DNA of 64,000 bases from Stenotrophomonas maltophilia (GCF_004920835.1 NZ_QFHO01000004.1:1-64000), one strand, 5' to 3'. Counted from the stretch's first letter, positions 28,337 through 37,602 are shown. Numbers and translations: made by a program. Notes: generated from the letters alone by a model not told the origin.

Positions 28337-28372
28337 CAGAGACCTGAACCATTCTCGATACCGTTCAGCCGG

Positions 28373-28993
28373 TTACGCCGGCGGCACGTCGCCCTGCGCC
28401 TTCTTCGGCCAGTAGCCACGGCTGCGCGGACGCTTTCGTGGGCGATCGTGGCCAGCCGTGTGGCCGGGCATCCAGGCCTCGGCAGCACTCTTGGGCATGG
28501 CCGTGACGCCCTGCCCGGCCACCCCGCGTGCCAGCGGCGCCAAATGTCGCAAAGCGCGTGCATAGACGCCGCGCTTGAACATCACCACATGCTCCACCGG
28601 GTACCAGAAATCCACCCAGCGCCAGTGGTCGAACTCCGGCGAATCGGTATGGTCCAGGCACACATGGGATTCGTCACCGGTCAGGCGCAGCAGGAACCAG
28701 ACCTGCTTCTGGCCGATGCAGACCTGCCGCTCGTTGCGGCGGATGGCCCGCGCCGGCAGCTTGTAGCGCAGCCAGCCGGGCGTTGCCCCGAGCACTTCCA
28801 CGTGCTCAGGCAGCAGGCCGGTCTCTTCCTGCAGTTCACGATACATGGCCTCGACAGGCGTCTCGTCGGTATTCATGCCACCCTGCGGGAACTGCCAGCC
28901 ATCCCGGCGCACACGTCGTGCCCAGAACACCTGGCCGTCCTGCCGCATCAGCACAATGCCGACGTTCGGTCGATAGCCGTCCGGATCGATCAC
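28373..28993 (-). CDS. rppH: RNA pyrophosphohydrolase RppH
   Basis: Nudix enzyme of 206 aa that removes pyrophosphate from triphosphorylated mRNA 5' ends and so starts decay. The Nudix box [20 protein letters not shown] is at about residues 38-57, preceded by the family motif [11 protein letters not shown] and DGWQFPQGG. The C-terminal 45 residues are basic and Pro/Arg-rich ([17 protein letters not shown]), a common proteobacterial RppH extension. Confidence 0.95.
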   Translation of the reverse strand: MIDPDGYRPNVGIVLMRQDGQVFWARRVRRDGWQFPQGGMNTDETPVEAMYRELQEETGLLPEHVEVLGATPGWLRYKLPARAIRRNERQVCIGQKQVWFLLRLTGDESHVCLDHTDSPEFDHWRWVDFWYPVEHVVMFKRGVYARALRHLAPLARGVAGQGVTAMPKSAAEAWMPGHTAGHDRPRKRPRSRGYWPKKAQGDVPPA

Positions 28994-29070
28994 GATGCGG
29001 ACTCCTAAAAAATCTACTGGTTGGGACTATCCCATGCCGTCTGTCGGCCTACAAGCACGACACAAAAGTG

Positions 29071-29100
29071 TTGACAGGGTCGATACACATCAGCAGAATA
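29071..29100 (+). promoter_or_regulatory. Promoter of the tRNA-Met/tRNA-Gln unit
   Basis: A perfect -35 box TTGACA (29071-29076) and AGAATA (29095-29100) with an 18-nt spacer lie about 14 bp before the first tRNA base. It fits a sigma-70 promoter for a short stable-RNA transcript. Confidence 0.65.
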
Positions 29101-29113
29101 GCGGGCTCACCGA

Positions 29114-29190
29114 GGCTATGTAGCTCAGCCGGTTAGAGCACAGCACTCATAATGCTGGGGTCGGTGGTTCGAGTCCACCCATAGCCACCA
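29114..29190 (+). tRNA. tRNA-Met (CAT)
   Basis: 77 nt including an encoded CCA. The acceptor stem GGCTATG/CATAGCC, T-arm GGTTCGAGTCC and anticodon loop with CAT are clear. The G1-C72 pair argues against initiator tRNA, so it is elongator Met; a modified Ile2 (CAT) tRNA is a weaker alternative. A 10-bp hairpin (29189-29219) begins at the CCA end. Confidence 0.93.
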
Positions 29191-29248
29191 CACTGAAATC
29201 CAAGTTGTTTTTCAGTGTGAAAAGTGAGAAAATAGTTACACGTTACAT

Positions 29249-29323
29249 TGCCCCGTCGCCAAGCGGTAAGGCACCTGACTCTGACTCAGGCATTCGGTGG
29301 TTCGAATCCATCCGGGGCAGCCA
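29249..29323 (+). tRNA. tRNA-Gln (CTG)
   Basis: 75 nt including an encoded CCA. Acceptor stem TGCCCCG/CGGGGCA, anticodon stem CCTGA/TCAGG closing a CTG anticodon, and T-loop TTCGAAT are visible. It lies 58 nt after tRNA-Met and is probably cotranscribed. Confidence 0.95.
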
Positions 29324-29378
29324 GATTAAAAAGCAAAAGGCCAGATCGAAAGATCTGGCCTTTTGCTTTTTAATCTGG
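29321..29378 (+). terminator. Intrinsic terminator with a 27-bp perfect stem
   Basis: Bases 29321-29347 and 29352-29378 are perfectly complementary, with a GAAA loop. The stem starts inside the CCA of tRNA-Gln, and the downstream arm carries TTTT-GC-TTTTT. It should end the tRNA transcript. Confidence 0.85.
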
Positions 29379-29399
29379 TCCCGCAACCTGGCGAAGAGC

Positions 29400-29457
29400 A
29401 GCCGAGCATCGGCTCGGCGCTACAGGAAGCCAAGGTAGTGCCGGCCGCTGGCCGGCA
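29400..29457. repeat. GTAG palindrome pair
   Basis: AGCCGAGC...GCTCGGC with CTAC (29400-29423) and GTAGTGCCGGCC...GGCA (29435-29457). Two different subfamilies lie tail to tail between the tRNA terminator and the rpsI terminator. Confidence 0.85.
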
Positions 29458-29484
29458 ACCTCGAAATGCATACCCCAGAACGAC

Positions 29485-29510
29485 AAAAGCCCGGCCGAAG
29501 CCGGGCTTTT
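29485..29510 (-). terminator. Intrinsic terminator of rplM-rpsI
   Basis: An 11-bp stem AAAAGCCCGGC/GCCGGGCTTTT with a 4-nt loop lies about 50 nt past the rpsI stop codon on the minus strand. The T-rich arm faces downstream of rpsI. Confidence 0.8.
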
Positions 29511-29559
29511 GCTTTTCCATCCAGCGGGCCCCCGAAGGAGCCCAACCAGGCGCGGTAGA

Positions 29560-29952
29560 TCAGCGCTTGGAGAACTGGGTGGCGCGACGGGCCTTGTGCA
29601 GACCGACCTTCTTACGCTCGACTTCACGGGCGTCACGGGTCATGAAGCCAGCCTTGCGCAGCTCGGACTTCAGGGTTTCGTCGTACTCGACCAGCGCACG
29701 GGCGATGCCCAGACGGATCGCACCGGCCTGGCCGGTGGTGCCGCCGCCAGCGGCGGTGACCAGGATGTCGAAGCTTTCGGTGTTCTTGGTCAGCTCGAGC
29801 GGCTGGCGCACGATCATGCGCGCGGTCTCACGACCGAAGAACTCGTCCAGCGGACGGCCATTGACGGTGATGTTGCCCGAACCCTTGCGCAGGAACACGC
29901 GAGCGGTGGAGGACTTGCGGCGGCCAGTGCCGTAGTTTTGAGTGATAGCCAT
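29560..29952 (-). CDS. rpsI: 30S ribosomal protein S9
   Basis: 130 aa, the usual length. The N-terminal block [19 protein letters not shown], the middle [19 protein letters not shown] and the basic C-terminal tail ending QFSKR, which reaches the ribosomal P site, are all intact. It lies 2 nt downstream of rplM, the standard rplM-rpsI operon. Confidence 0.98.
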   Translation of the reverse strand: MAITQNYGTGRRKSSTARVFLRKGSGNITVNGRPLDEFFGRETARMIVRQPLELTKNTESFDILVTAAGGGTTGQAGAIRLGIARALVEYDETLKSELRKAGFMTRDAREVERKKVGLHKARRATQFSKR

Positions 29953-29954
29953 GA

Positions 29955-30383
29955 TTAGATATCCAGAACCTGCGGCTGCTGTGCGGCGTGCGGATGCTCA
30001 GTGCCGGCGTAGACCTTGAGCTTGCGGTACATCTGGCGACCCAGCGGGCCCTTCGGCAGCATGCCCTTGACGGCGGTCTCGATCACGCGCTCCGGGTGGC
30101 GCTCCAGCGCCTGAGCCAGGGACTCGGTCTTCAGGTTGCCGATGTAGCCGGTGAAACGGTGATACATCTTGTCCTGCAGCTTCTTGCCGGTGACGACAAT
30201 CTTTTCTGCATTGATGACGACCAGGTAGTCGCCGGTATCAACGTGCGGGGTGTAGACCGGCTTGTGCTTGCCACGCAGACGGCGGGCCAGCTCGGTGCAG
30301 AGACGGCCCAGGGTCTTGCCCTCGGCGTCGACGAGGTACCAGTCGCGCTGGACGGTCTCGTTCTTGGCAGTGAAAGTGCTCAT
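29955..30383 (-). CDS. rplM: 50S ribosomal protein L13
   Basis: 142 aa, full length. The motifs [39 protein letters not shown] and [18 protein letters not shown] are characteristic. It is the first gene of the rplM-rpsI operon and is divergent from coq7 across about 200 bp. Confidence 0.98.
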   Translation of the reverse strand: MSTFTAKNETVQRDWYLVDAEGKTLGRLCTELARRLRGKHKPVYTPHVDTGDYLVVINAEKIVVTGKKLQDKMYHRFTGYIGNLKTESLAQALERHPERVIETAVKGMLPKGPLGRQMYRKLKVYAGTEHPHAAQQPQVLDI

Positions 30384-30579
30384 GAAGAACTCTAGTTAGG
30401 TCGGGCTCATTGCGGCGAAGGACTCGCCGGAACTCTGCCACGCGTTGTGAAAGATGAAGCGTAAGAGCCGGGATTGTACGCAGGTCAAGCCCCCGGTGCA
30501 AGCCACCCCCAGCCGCGGGTTGGCAGGGGCACGGGGCCGGGCGAGAATCGCGGGGTCTTCCGCCCCATCGCGTACCGCC

Positions 30580-31224
30580 ATGACCGTGCTCCGCCAGACC
30601 ACCCCGCTGGATCATCTGCTGACCGAGGCGCAACGCGCCCTGGACACGGTCTTCGGCAATCCGCCGGCGGCCCGCCCCTACCCGGCCGCGGATACCGACG
30701 AGCCGGGCATGGACAGCGCCGAGCGCCGCCACGCGGCCGGCCTGATGCGGATCAACCACGTGGGCGAAGTCTGCGCACAGGGCCTGTACTTCGGCCAGGC
30801 CGCCGTGGCCCGCGACCCGGCCACGCGCGAACACCTGCTGGAAGCGGCGCAGGAAGAAACCGACCACCTGGCGTGGTGCGCCACCCGGCTGGGCGAGCTG
30901 GACAGCCGCCCAAGCCTGTTCAACCCGCTGTGGTATGCCGGCAGCTACACCATCGGCACCCTGGCCGGGCTGCGCGGCGACGGCTGGAACCTGGGCTTCG
31001 TGGTCGAGACCGAGCGCCAGGTGGAGGCCCATCTGGACGAACACCTGGTCGATCTGCCCCCAGGCGACCTGCGCAGCCGCGCGGTCATCAAGGTGATGAA
31101 GGACGACGAGGCCCGCCACGCGGAGCACGCCGAGCAGGCCGGCGCACGCCGCCTGCCGTTCCCGATTCCGGGCGCGATGGCGCTGGCCTCCAAGGTGATG
31201 AAGACCATCGCCTACCGGCTGTAA
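30580..31224 (+). CDS. coq7: Ubiquinone hydroxylase Coq7
   Basis: Di-iron monooxygenase of 214 aa that hydroxylates demethoxyubiquinone late in ubiquinone synthesis. The start is the ATG at 30580 ([14 protein letters not shown]). The ferritin-like iron ligands are visible as two E-x2-H type motifs ([23 protein letters not shown] and [14 protein letters not shown]). The protein replaces UbiF in many gammaproteobacteria. Confidence 0.93.
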   Translation: MTVLRQTTPLDHLLTEAQRALDTVFGNPPAARPYPAADTDEPGMDSAERRHAAGLMRINHVGEVCAQGLYFGQAAVARDPATREHLLEAAQEETDHLAWCATRLGELDSRPSLFNPLWYAGSYTIGTLAGLRGDGWNLGFVVETERQVEAHLDEHLVDLPPGDLRSRAVIKVMKDDEARHAEHAEQAGARRLPFPIPGAMALASKVMKTIAYRL

Positions 31225-31231
31225 GCCCCGG

Positions 31232-31289
31232 GTAGTGCCGGCCGCTGGCCGGCAAGATCCTGAGGTTGCCGGCCAGCGGCCGGCACTAC
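31232..31289. repeat. GTAG palindrome dimer
   Basis: GTAGTGCCGGCCGCTGGCCG-type unit (31232-31254) and its exact inverted partner (31267-31289) lie between convergent coq7 and the SMR gene. The dimer can fold into one long hairpin. Confidence 0.87.
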
Positions 31290-31292
31290 CAG

Positions 31293-31613
31293 TTAATTGG
31301 GCGAGACCAGCTTCAGGCCGATCACGCCAGCCACGATCAGGCCCACGCAGGCCAGGCGTGCCGGCGACGCACTATCGTTGAACAGGTAGATGCCCAGCAC
31401 CGCCACGCCCATGGCGCCGATGCCGGTCCAGATCGCATAGGCCGTGCCGACCGGGATGCTCTTCATCGCCTGGCTCATCAGGTACAGGCTGATCAGCGCG
31501 GACACCACCGTGGCGGCGGTGGGCAGGGGTTTGCTGAAGCCTTCGGAGTACTTCATTCCGAGGGCGAAACCGATCTCGAACAGGCCGGCCAGCAGCAGAT
31601 AGATCCAGGGCAT
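31293..31613 (-). CDS. sugE: SMR-family exporter, Gdx/SugE type
   Basis: Four-helix small multidrug resistance protein, 106 aa, starting at the ATG at 31613 (MPWIYLLLAGLFEIGFALGM). The essential glutamate lies in helix 1 (FEIGFA, E13), and the segment GTAYAIWTGIGAMG in helix 3 is the Gdx/SugE signature. This subgroup exports guanidinium ion and some quaternary ammonium compounds. It lies downstream of speD on the same strand. The leader between them contains a strong intrinsic terminator, so its expression may be conditional. Confidence 0.88.
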   Translation of the reverse strand: MPWIYLLLAGLFEIGFALGMKYSEGFSKPLPTAATVVSALISLYLMSQAMKSIPVGTAYAIWTGIGAMGVAVLGIYLFNDSASPARLACVGLIVAGVIGLKLVSPN

Positions 31614-31637
31614 GGGTGGGGGCTCCTTACCTTTTTT

Positions 31638-31675
31638 GAAAAAACGAAACGGCCCGGTGTTTTCACACCGGGCCG
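31638..31675 (-). terminator. Intrinsic terminator between speD and the SMR gene
   Basis: On the minus strand CGGCCCGGTGT-GAAA-ACACCGGGCCG is an 11-bp perfect stem followed by TTTCGTTTTTT. It lies 25 nt before the SMR start codon. It ends the speD transcript or works as an attenuator for the exporter gene. Confidence 0.85.
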
Positions 31676-31729
31676 TGGGTCGGTACATCACCGTGGAACT
31701 ATACAGTGCGCAAAGCGCAGGTTCCACGG

Positions 31730-31745
31730 GGCGGGTCGTCCCGCC
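31730..31745 (-). promoter_or_regulatory. Hairpin with ACGA loop upstream of the SMR gene
   Basis: On the minus strand GGCGGG-ACGA-CCCGCC. Guanidine-II riboswitches are built of two hairpins with ACGR loops; only this one is visible, so the call as a riboswitch part is weak. It starts about 35 nt after the speD stop. Confidence 0.3.
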
Positions 31746-31780
31746 TGGGTGGCGATGCCTGCCGGCATCGCGCATGGGGC

Positions 31781-32575
31781 TTACTCGGACAGGTTCCGGC
31801 CGTGGAACAGCTCTTCGATCTCACGACGCAGCAGCGCTTCGATCTTCATGCGTTCCTTGAACGACAGGTTCTTGGCCTTCTCCTCGAACAGGTACTGGTC
31901 CAGGTCGAAGTCCTTCAGGTGCATCTTCGTGTGGAAGATGTTTTCCTGGTAGACGTTGACGTCGAACATCTCGTAACGCGACTTGATGTTCTTGGCCAGG
32001 AAGTTCTGGATCGAGTTGATCTTGTGGTCGATGTAGTGCTTCTTGCCCTTCACATCGCGGGTGAAGCCACGCACGCGGTAGTCCATGATCACGATGTCCG
32101 ATTCCAGACTCTCGATCAGGTAGTTCAGCGCCTTCAGCGGCGAAATGACGCCACAGGTAGCCACATCGATGTCGGCGCGGAAGGTCGCGATACCTTCCTG
32201 CGGGTGCGTTTCCGGATAGGTGTGCACGGTGATGTGCGACTTGTCCATGTGCGCGACCACGGCATCGGAGATCAGCTCCTTGCCGGCCTGCTTCTTGTCG
32301 ATCACCGGTTCTTCGGAGATCAGGATCGTCACCGAGGCACCCTGCGGATCGTAATCCTGGCGGGCCACGTTGAGGATGTTGGCGCCGATGATCTCAGCGA
32401 CATCGGTCAAGATTTGAGTCAGCCTGTCGGCGTTGTACTCTTCATCGATGTATTCAATGTAACGCTGACGCTCCTCTTCGGTGCGCGCGTAACACACGTC
32501 ATAGATGTTGAAGCTCAGCGCCTTGGTGAGGTTGTTGAAACCCTGCAGCCTCAGGCGAGGCAACGGCTTGACCAC
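31781..32575 (-). CDS. speD: S-adenosylmethionine decarboxylase proenzyme
   Basis: Pyruvoyl enzyme of 264 aa that makes decarboxylated SAM for spermidine synthesis. The self-cleavage site is [12 protein letters not shown] with K112/S113, and C141 is the conserved active-site cysteine. The length matches the E. coli-type class. The gene is divergent from clp over about 170 bp. Confidence 0.96.
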   Translation of the reverse strand: MVKPLPRLRLQGFNNLTKALSFNIYDVCYARTEEERQRYIEYIDEEYNADRLTQILTDVAEIIGANILNVARQDYDPQGASVTILISEEPVIDKKQAGKELISDAVVAHMDKSHITVHTYPETHPQEGIATFRADIDVATCGVISPLKALNYLIESLESDIVIMDYRVRGFTRDVKGKKHYIDHKINSIQNFLAKNIKSRYEMFDVNVYQENIFHTKMHLKDFDLDQYLFEEKAKNLSFKERMKIEALLRREIEELFHGRNLSE

Positions 32576-32639
32576 GGCGGTCGATTCCTGTGTAAGAAGG
32601 GAAAGGGTGAATTATGGGGCAAACTGTCCCCGGGGGGAA

Positions 32640-32656
32640 CGTGAAGACCGCTCACA
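32640..32656. promoter_or_regulatory. Clp/CRP-like site between speD and clp
   Basis: CGTGA and TCACA are separated by 7 nt, one more than the TGTGA-N6-TCACA consensus. A 6-bp inverted repeat CTTAAC/GTTAAG follows at 32675-32680 and 32691-32696. It could serve in autoregulation of clp or in speD control. Confidence 0.35.
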
Positions 32657-32748
32657 TCTGGCACACTGTTTGCCCTTAACAATTGCGCTGGTTAAGCTCC
32701 GCTATCGACCCCGTGAATCCGTTCATGCGCAGAGGGAGCGCTCCTATC

Positions 32749-33414
32749 GTGTCAACCGTGCGCCTAGCTAGCAGTCCACTGGCCCTGGATATCGCCACAA
32801 TCGATCGTTTCCTGGCGCACAGCCACAGGCGGCGATACCCCACCCGTACCGACGTCTTCCGACCCGGTGACCCGGCGGGAACCCTGTATTACGTCATCAG
32901 CGGCTCGGTTTCGATCATGGCCGAGGAAGATGACGATCGCGAGCTGGTACTGGGCTACTTCGGTGCCGGCGAGTTTGTCGGCGAGATGGGCCTGTTCGTT
33001 GAATCGGACCGCCGCGAGGTGATCCTGCGGACCCGTACCGCCTGCGAGCTGGCCGAAATCAGCTACGAGCGCCTGCACCAGCTGTTCCTCGGCCCGCTGT
33101 CGGCCGATGCCCCGCGCCTGCTCTACGCGCTGGGCCAGCAGATCTCCAAGCGCCTGCTCGACACCAGCCGCAAGGCCAGTCGCCTGGCGTTCCTGGACGT
33201 CACTGACCGGATCGTGCGCACCCTGCACGACCTGGCGCAGGAGCCGGAGGCGATGAGCCACCCGCAGGGCAGCCAGCTGCGCGTCTCGCGGCAGGAACTG
33301 GCCCGTCTGGTGGGCTGCTCGCGCGAAATGGCTGGCCGCGTGCTGAAGAAGCTGCAGACCGACGGCCTGCTGCATGCACGTGGCAAGACCGTGGTGCTGT
33401 ACGGCACCCGTTGA
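32749..33414 (+). CDS. clp: CRP-like global regulator Clp
   Basis: Transcription factor of 221 aa. A GTG start (32749) with a GAGGGAG site 10 nt upstream is preferred; the ATG at 32725 is an alternative. The cyclic-nucleotide domain covers about 15-130 (GDPAGTLYYVISGSVSIMAEEDDDRELVLGYFGAGEFVGEMGLF). The helix-turn-helix is at about 175-205 (VSRQELARLVGCSREMAGRVLKKL). In Xanthomonas, Clp binds DNA without ligand and c-di-GMP inhibits it; it controls extracellular enzymes and biofilm. The strong match to Xanthomonas Clp makes the same role likely here. Confidence 0.94.
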   Translation: MSTVRLASSPLALDIATIDRFLAHSHRRRYPTRTDVFRPGDPAGTLYYVISGSVSIMAEEDDDRELVLGYFGAGEFVGEMGLFVESDRREVILRTRTACELAEISYERLHQLFLGPLSADAPRLLYALGQQISKRLLDTSRKASRLAFLDVTDRIVRTLHDLAQEPEAMSHPQGSQLRVSRQELARLVGCSREMAGRVLKKLQTDGLLHARGKTVVLYGTR

Positions 33415-33425
33415 GCAACCGGTGG

Positions 33426-33445
33426 GTGCGGACCTTGGTCCGCAC
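33426..33445. repeat. GTGCGGACC palindrome
   Basis: GTGCGGACC/GGTCCGCAC in the 55-bp gap between clp and the TSUP gene. Same subfamily as the units at 9689 and 15154. Confidence 0.75.
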
Positions 33446-33469
33446 TCCTTCGCGCGCTAGGCTCGGTGC

Positions 33470-34231
33470 ATGGAACTGAGCAGCGAATTCTGGTGGTTCA
33501 TCCTCATCGGCCTCGGCGCGCAGCTGGTGGACGGCGCGCTGGGCATGGCGTTCGGCCTGGTGTCCTCGTCGGTGATGCTGAGCATGGGCCTGCCGCCGGC
33601 GCAGGTCAGCGCCAGCATCCACACTGCGGAAGTGTTCACCACCGGCGCCTCGGGTGTGTCGCACCTGGCAGCCGGCAATGTCGATAAGCGCCTGTTCCTG
33701 CGTCTGGCCCTGCCCGGCGCAGTGGGCGGCGCCGTGGGCGCCTACGTGCTCACCCAGATCCCCGGCGACATCATCCGGCCACTGATCTACCTCTACCTGC
33801 TGGTGCTGGCCATCATCATCCTGGCCCGCGCGGCCGGGCGCTGGATGCCCCAGGGCGAGATCCGTCGGGTGCCGGTGCTGGGCTTCTTCGCCGGACTGCT
33901 CGACGCCAGCGGCGGCGGCGGCTGGGGCCCGGTGGCCACCTCCACCCTGCTCGCCCGCGGCGGCCAGGCGCGTACCACCATCGGTACGGTCAACGCGGCC
34001 GAGTTCATCGTCACCCTGACCATCTCGGCCACCTTCCTGCTGTCGATGGGCGTGCAGCATCTGCAGATCGTCGCCGGCCTGCTGATCGGCGGCATGATGG
34101 CCGCGCCGGTGGCGGCGATCCTGGTCAAGCGGGTGAAGGAGCGCTGGGTGCTGGTGGCCGTCGGCGTGCTGGTGCTGGGCATCAGCCTGTTCCAGATCGG
34201 CCACGCGGTGTACGGGCACCTGTACCGCTGA
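33470..34231 (+). CDS. TSUP (TauE/SafE) family anion transporter
   Basis: Membrane protein of 253 aa with about seven or eight helices and the family motif GLVSSSVMLSMGLPPAQVSASIHTAE near residues 27-52. A second G-rich repeat (FFAGLLDASGGGGWGPVATSTLLARGG) is its pseudo-symmetric half. TSUP proteins move sulfite, sulfonates or other organosulfur anions. The substrate is not defined here and no sulfur metabolism genes are adjacent. Confidence 0.88.
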   Translation: MELSSEFWWFILIGLGAQLVDGALGMAFGLVSSSVMLSMGLPPAQVSASIHTAEVFTTGASGVSHLAAGNVDKRLFLRLALPGAVGGAVGAYVLTQIPGDIIRPLIYLYLLVLAIIILARAAGRWMPQGEIRRVPVLGFFAGLLDASGGGGWGPVATSTLLARGGQARTTIGTVNAAEFIVTLTISATFLLSMGVQHLQIVAGLLIGGMMAAPVAAILVKRVKERWVLVAVGVLVLGISLFQIGHAVYGHLYR

Positions 34232-34237
34232 CCGCTC

Positions 34238-34350
34238 GCCGGGCGTGGCCCGGCGCTACCCGCGTGGGATTCGGTAGTGCCGGCGGCTGGCCGGCAACCT
34301 CATGAGCTGCGGAAGGGGATGCAAGGTTGCCGGCCAGCGGCCGGCACTAC
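34238..34350. repeat. Three GTAG palindromes
   Basis: GCCGGGC/GCCCGGC with CTAC (34238-34259), then GTAGTGCCGGCGGCTGGCCG-type (34274-34296) with an inverted partner (34328-34350). They fill the gap between the convergent TSUP and HAD genes. Confidence 0.85.
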
Positions 34351-34382
34351 CGGGTCCCTGCCCGGCGGGCAGGCGGGATCGA

Positions 34383-35099
34383 TTACGCCTTCTCGCCGCC
34401 GCGGTCGACGCAACCCCAGTTGAGGATGCGGGTACCGGCCGGCAGCACGCGGCGGAAGAACTCCACGCGGCCCGGCTTCGGGTTCACCACCACCGGCGCC
34501 TTGGCGGCCAGCAGCAGCGGCAGGTCGGCGGTGCTGTCGGAGTAGGCGATGTCGATATCGCCGTAGCCGCGCTCGCGCAGCATGCGCATCTTTTCTTCAT
34601 TGTGGCAGTGGCGGGTCGGGCCGACGCCGCCCAGCCGCGGGCCGACCTCGGTACCGATCACCGGCACGTCCTGATGGGCGACGAAGGCCAGGATCGCGCG
34701 CGCAAGTTCCGGCGGTGCGCCTGTAGCCACCACCACGCGGTCCCCCTTGGCACGGTGCGCGGCGAACACCTCCAGCGCCTGCGGCAGCAGCTTGGCGCGC
34801 ATCTGCGCCTCATTGCGCAGCACGTAGGCGTCGATCACCTTGTTGAAATCGCGCGCACGGTGCAGGCCGAAACTGCCGATCCACACATAGACCGAAATAC
34901 CCGTTCGACGGGTCGGCAGCATCGCCACCAGCGGCCCGGCGATCGGGGTGACCAGCAGCGCCGCCAGCATCCGCAGCGGATTACGCTTGATCAGCGAGGC
35001 GAACAGGTGGGTGCCCGAATCGCCGTCGTACAGGGTGTGGTCGAAGTCGAAGACCACCAGCGGCGCATCCTCGCGCGGCGTTGGATAGTGCGTTTTCAT
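34383..35099 (-). CDS. HAD-superfamily phosphatase, SerB-like
   Basis: HAD-IB hydrolase of 238 aa. Motif I is [13 protein letters not shown] (nucleophile Asp), motif II lies in [11 protein letters not shown], and motifs III/IV are [13 protein letters not shown] and [11 protein letters not shown]. The substrate is not evident; relatives include phosphoserine and sugar-phosphate phosphatases. Its ATG overlaps the trpC stop codon (ATGA), so it is translated with the trp genes and may act on an intermediate linked to tryptophan metabolism. Confidence 0.87.
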   Translation of the reverse strand: MKTHYPTPREDAPLVVFDFDHTLYDGDSGTHLFASLIKRNPLRMLAALLVTPIAGPLVAMLPTRRTGISVYVWIGSFGLHRARDFNKVIDAYVLRNEAQMRAKLLPQALEVFAAHRAKGDRVVVATGAPPELARAILAFVAHQDVPVIGTEVGPRLGGVGPTRHCHNEEKMRMLRERGYGDIDIAYSDSTADLPLLLAAKAPVVVNPKPGRVEFFRRVLPAGTRILNWGCVDRGGEKA

Positions 35100-35890
35100 G
35101 CCGCGAAGAATAGCTGACGCAGGCCCTCGCCCGGCTCTTCCACGCGCATGAAGGCCTCGCCCACCAGGAACGAGTGGATGCCGGCGTCGCGCATCAGCGC
35201 CACGTCCTGCGGGCCGAGGATGCCGCTCTCGGTGACCAGCAGGCGATCACGCGGCACCGCCTTCTGCATGTCCAGCGTGGTCTGCAGCGACACCTCGAAG
35301 GTGCGCAGGTTGCGGTTGTTGATGCCGATCATCGGCGCCGGCACCTGCAGCGCACGCTCCAGCTCGTCGATGTCGTGCACTTCCACCAGTACGTCCATGC
35401 CCAGCGACATCGCCAGTTCGGACAGCGTGGCCAACTGCGTGTCGTCCAGCGCGGCGACGATCAGCAGGATGCAGTCGGCGCCCAGCACGCGCGCCTCGTA
35501 CACCTGGTAGGCGTCGATCACGAAGTCCTTGCGCAGCACCGGCAGCGTGCAGGCGTCACGGGCCTGCTGCAGGTAGGCATCGGCACCCTGGAAGAAATCC
35601 ACGTCGGTCAGCACCGACAGACAGCTGGCACCGCCGAACTCATAGCTGACGGCGATGTCGGCCGGGCGGAAATCCGGGCGGATCACACCCTTGGACGGGC
35701 TGGCCTTCTTCACCTCGGCGATCACCGCCGGGTCGCCGTTGGCCACCGCCGCCTGCAGCGCGCGCACGAAGCCACGTACCGGCGGGGCGCTGGCAACGGC
35801 GGCCTGCAGGTCCTCGAGGGGACGCTGGGCACGGCGTTGGGCCACTTCTTCGGCCTTGCGGGCCAGGATCGTCTGCAGGATGTCGCTCAT
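35096..35890 (-). CDS. trpC: Indole-3-glycerol phosphate synthase
   Basis: TIM-barrel enzyme of 264 aa for the fourth step of tryptophan synthesis. Characteristic segments are [69 protein letters not shown] and [18 protein letters not shown]. It is monofunctional, without a fused TrpF domain. The start at 35890 leaves 74 nt after trpD. Confidence 0.96.
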   Translation of the reverse strand: MSDILQTILARKAEEVAQRRAQRPLEDLQAAVASAPPVRGFVRALQAAVANGDPAVIAEVKKASPSKGVIRPDFRPADIAVSYEFGGASCLSVLTDVDFFQGADAYLQQARDACTLPVLRKDFVIDAYQVYEARVLGADCILLIVAALDDTQLATLSELAMSLGMDVLVEVHDIDELERALQVPAPMIGINNRNLRTFEVSLQTTLDMQKAVPRDRLLVTESGILGPQDVALMRDAGIHSFLVGEAFMRVEEPGEGLRQLFFAA

Positions 35891-35964
35891 CGTCGTCGGT
35901 TCAATGCGGGGGCGGTGAGGACGGCCATTATCGGCCATCGAGGGGGTCGGGCTGAACCGCGCGC

Positions 35965-36996
35965 TCAGGCTACCAGCGCGCGGGTGGTGTCAACGTACTG
36001 CTGCAGGCGCTGACGGGCGCTGCCGTTGGCGATGGCGGCACGCGCGCGGGCCAGGCCATCGCCGATGTCGCTGGCCACGCCGGCCACGTACAGCGCGGCG
36101 CCTGCGTTCAGGGCCACGATGTCCAGCGCCGGGCCAGGGGTGTTGTCCAGCACCGCACGCAGCATGGCAATGGACTGCTCCGGGCCATCCACGCGCAGGT
36201 TGCGGCTGGCCGACATGGCGATGCCGAAGTCCTCCGGGTGGATCTCGTACTCGCGCACCTTGCCGTCACGCAGCTCGCCGACCAGGGTGCCGGCGCCCAG
36301 CGAGATCTCGTCCATGTTGTCGCGGCCCCAGACCACCATGGCGCGCTCGGTGCCCAGCTCGCGCAGCACGCGTGCCTGGATACCCACTAAATCGGGGTGG
36401 AACACGCCCATCAGCACCGACGGTGCGCTGGCCGGGTTGGTCAGCGGGCCGAGGATGTTGAAGATGGTGCGCACGCCCATCTCGCGGCGCACCGGCGCGA
36501 CCACCTTCATCGACGGATGGTGGATCGGCGCAAACATGAAGCCGATACCGGTCTGTTCGATGGCCGCGGCCACCTGCGCCGGCTGCAGCTCGATAGCCGC
36601 ACCCAGCGCTTCGACCGCGTCGGCGCTGCCGGACTTGGACGACACGCTGCGGTTGCCATGTTTGGCCACGCGCGCACCGGCCGCAGCGGCGACGAACATC
36701 GCGCAGGTAGAGATGTTGAAGGTGTGCGAGCCATCGCCACCGGTGCCGACGATGTCGACCAGGTGGGTGGTATCGGCCACCGGCACCGCCAGCGCGAATT
36801 CGCGCATCACCGTTGCCGCAGCGGCGATCTCGTCGATGGTTTCCTTCTTCACCCGCAGGCCGGTGAGGATGGCGGCGGTCATCATCGGCGAGACGTCGCC
36901 GCGCATGATCTGCCGCATCAGGTCGACCATTTCGTCGAAGAAGATCTCGCGGTGTTCGATGGTGCGTTGCAGGGCTTCCTGGGGGGAGAAGCTCAT
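35965..36996 (-). CDS. trpD: Anthranilate phosphoribosyltransferase
   Basis: 343 aa, normal length, starting at the ATG at 36996 ([18 protein letters not shown]). The PRPP-binding motif [14 protein letters not shown] and the later [21 protein letters not shown] are intact. It follows trpG after 16 nt. Upstream in-frame codons overlap trpG and are not part of the gene. Confidence 0.97.
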   Translation of the reverse strand: MSFSPQEALQRTIEHREIFFDEMVDLMRQIMRGDVSPMMTAAILTGLRVKKETIDEIAAAATVMREFALAVPVADTTHLVDIVGTGGDGSHTFNISTCAMFVAAAAGARVAKHGNRSVSSKSGSADAVEALGAAIELQPAQVAAAIEQTGIGFMFAPIHHPSMKVVAPVRREMGVRTIFNILGPLTNPASAPSVLMGVFHPDLVGIQARVLRELGTERAMVVWGRDNMDEISLGAGTLVGELRDGKVREYEIHPEDFGIAMSASRNLRVDGPEQSIAMLRAVLDNTPGPALDIVALNAGAALYVAGVASDIGDGLARARAAIANGSARQRLQQYVDTTRALVA

Positions 36997-37012
36997 CGGA
37001 ATGCTCCTTGGA

Positions 37013-37600
37013 TCAGGCCGCCGGACGCTGCAGGAAATTGCGCAGCAGGGCGTGGCCGTGTTCGGTGAGGATGGATTCGGGGTGGAACTGCACACCTTCC
37101 ACCGGGAACTGGCGGTGGCGCAGGCCCATGATCTCTTCGATCGAGCCGTCGTCGTTCTCGGTCCAGGCGGTGACTTCCAGCGCGTCGGGCAGGCTGTTCT
37201 TGTCCACCACCAGCGAGTGGTAGCGGGTGGCCTGGTAGCGGTCCGGCAGGCCGGCGAACACGCCCTTGCCTTCATGGCGGATGGGAGATGTCTTGCCGTG
37301 CATGATGTTGCCGGCGCGGATGACCGTGCCGCCGTAGACCTGGCCGATGCCCTGGTGGCCCAGGCAGACGCCGAGGATCGGCGTGGTCGGTCCCAGACGC
37401 TCGATCAGCGCCAGCGACACGCCCGCTTCGTTGGGCGTGCACGGGCCGGGCGAGATGACGATGCGTCCGGGCTTCTGCGCGGCGATCTCGTCCACGCTCA
37501 TCGCATCGTTGCGCACCACCTTCACCTCGGCACCCAGCGTCTGCAGGTACTGCACGAGGTTGTAGGTGAAGCTGTCGTAGTTGTCGATCATCCACAACAT
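37013..37600 (-). CDS. trpG: Anthranilate synthase component II
   Basis: Class I glutamine amidotransferase subunit, 195 aa. Active-site Cys lies in [11 protein letters not shown], with oxyanion motif [10 protein letters not shown] and the His/Glu pair in VQFHPES. It supplies ammonia to TrpE. It starts only 2 nt after the stop codon of the SIMPL-domain gene, which lies between it and trpE. Confidence 0.96.
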   Translation of the reverse strand: MLWMIDNYDSFTYNLVQYLQTLGAEVKVVRNDAMSVDEIAAQKPGRIVISPGPCTPNEAGVSLALIERLGPTTPILGVCLGHQGIGQVYGGTVIRAGNIMHGKTSPIRHEGKGVFAGLPDRYQATRYHSLVVDKNSLPDALEVTAWTENDDGSIEEIMGLRHRQFPVEGVQFHPESILTEHGHALLRNFLQRPAA

Positions 37601-37602
37601 GG

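Noticed and set aside
31730..31745. Full guanidine-II riboswitch upstream of the SMR gene
   Set aside because: Only one ACGR hairpin is present where two are needed, so it is listed as a weak element only.
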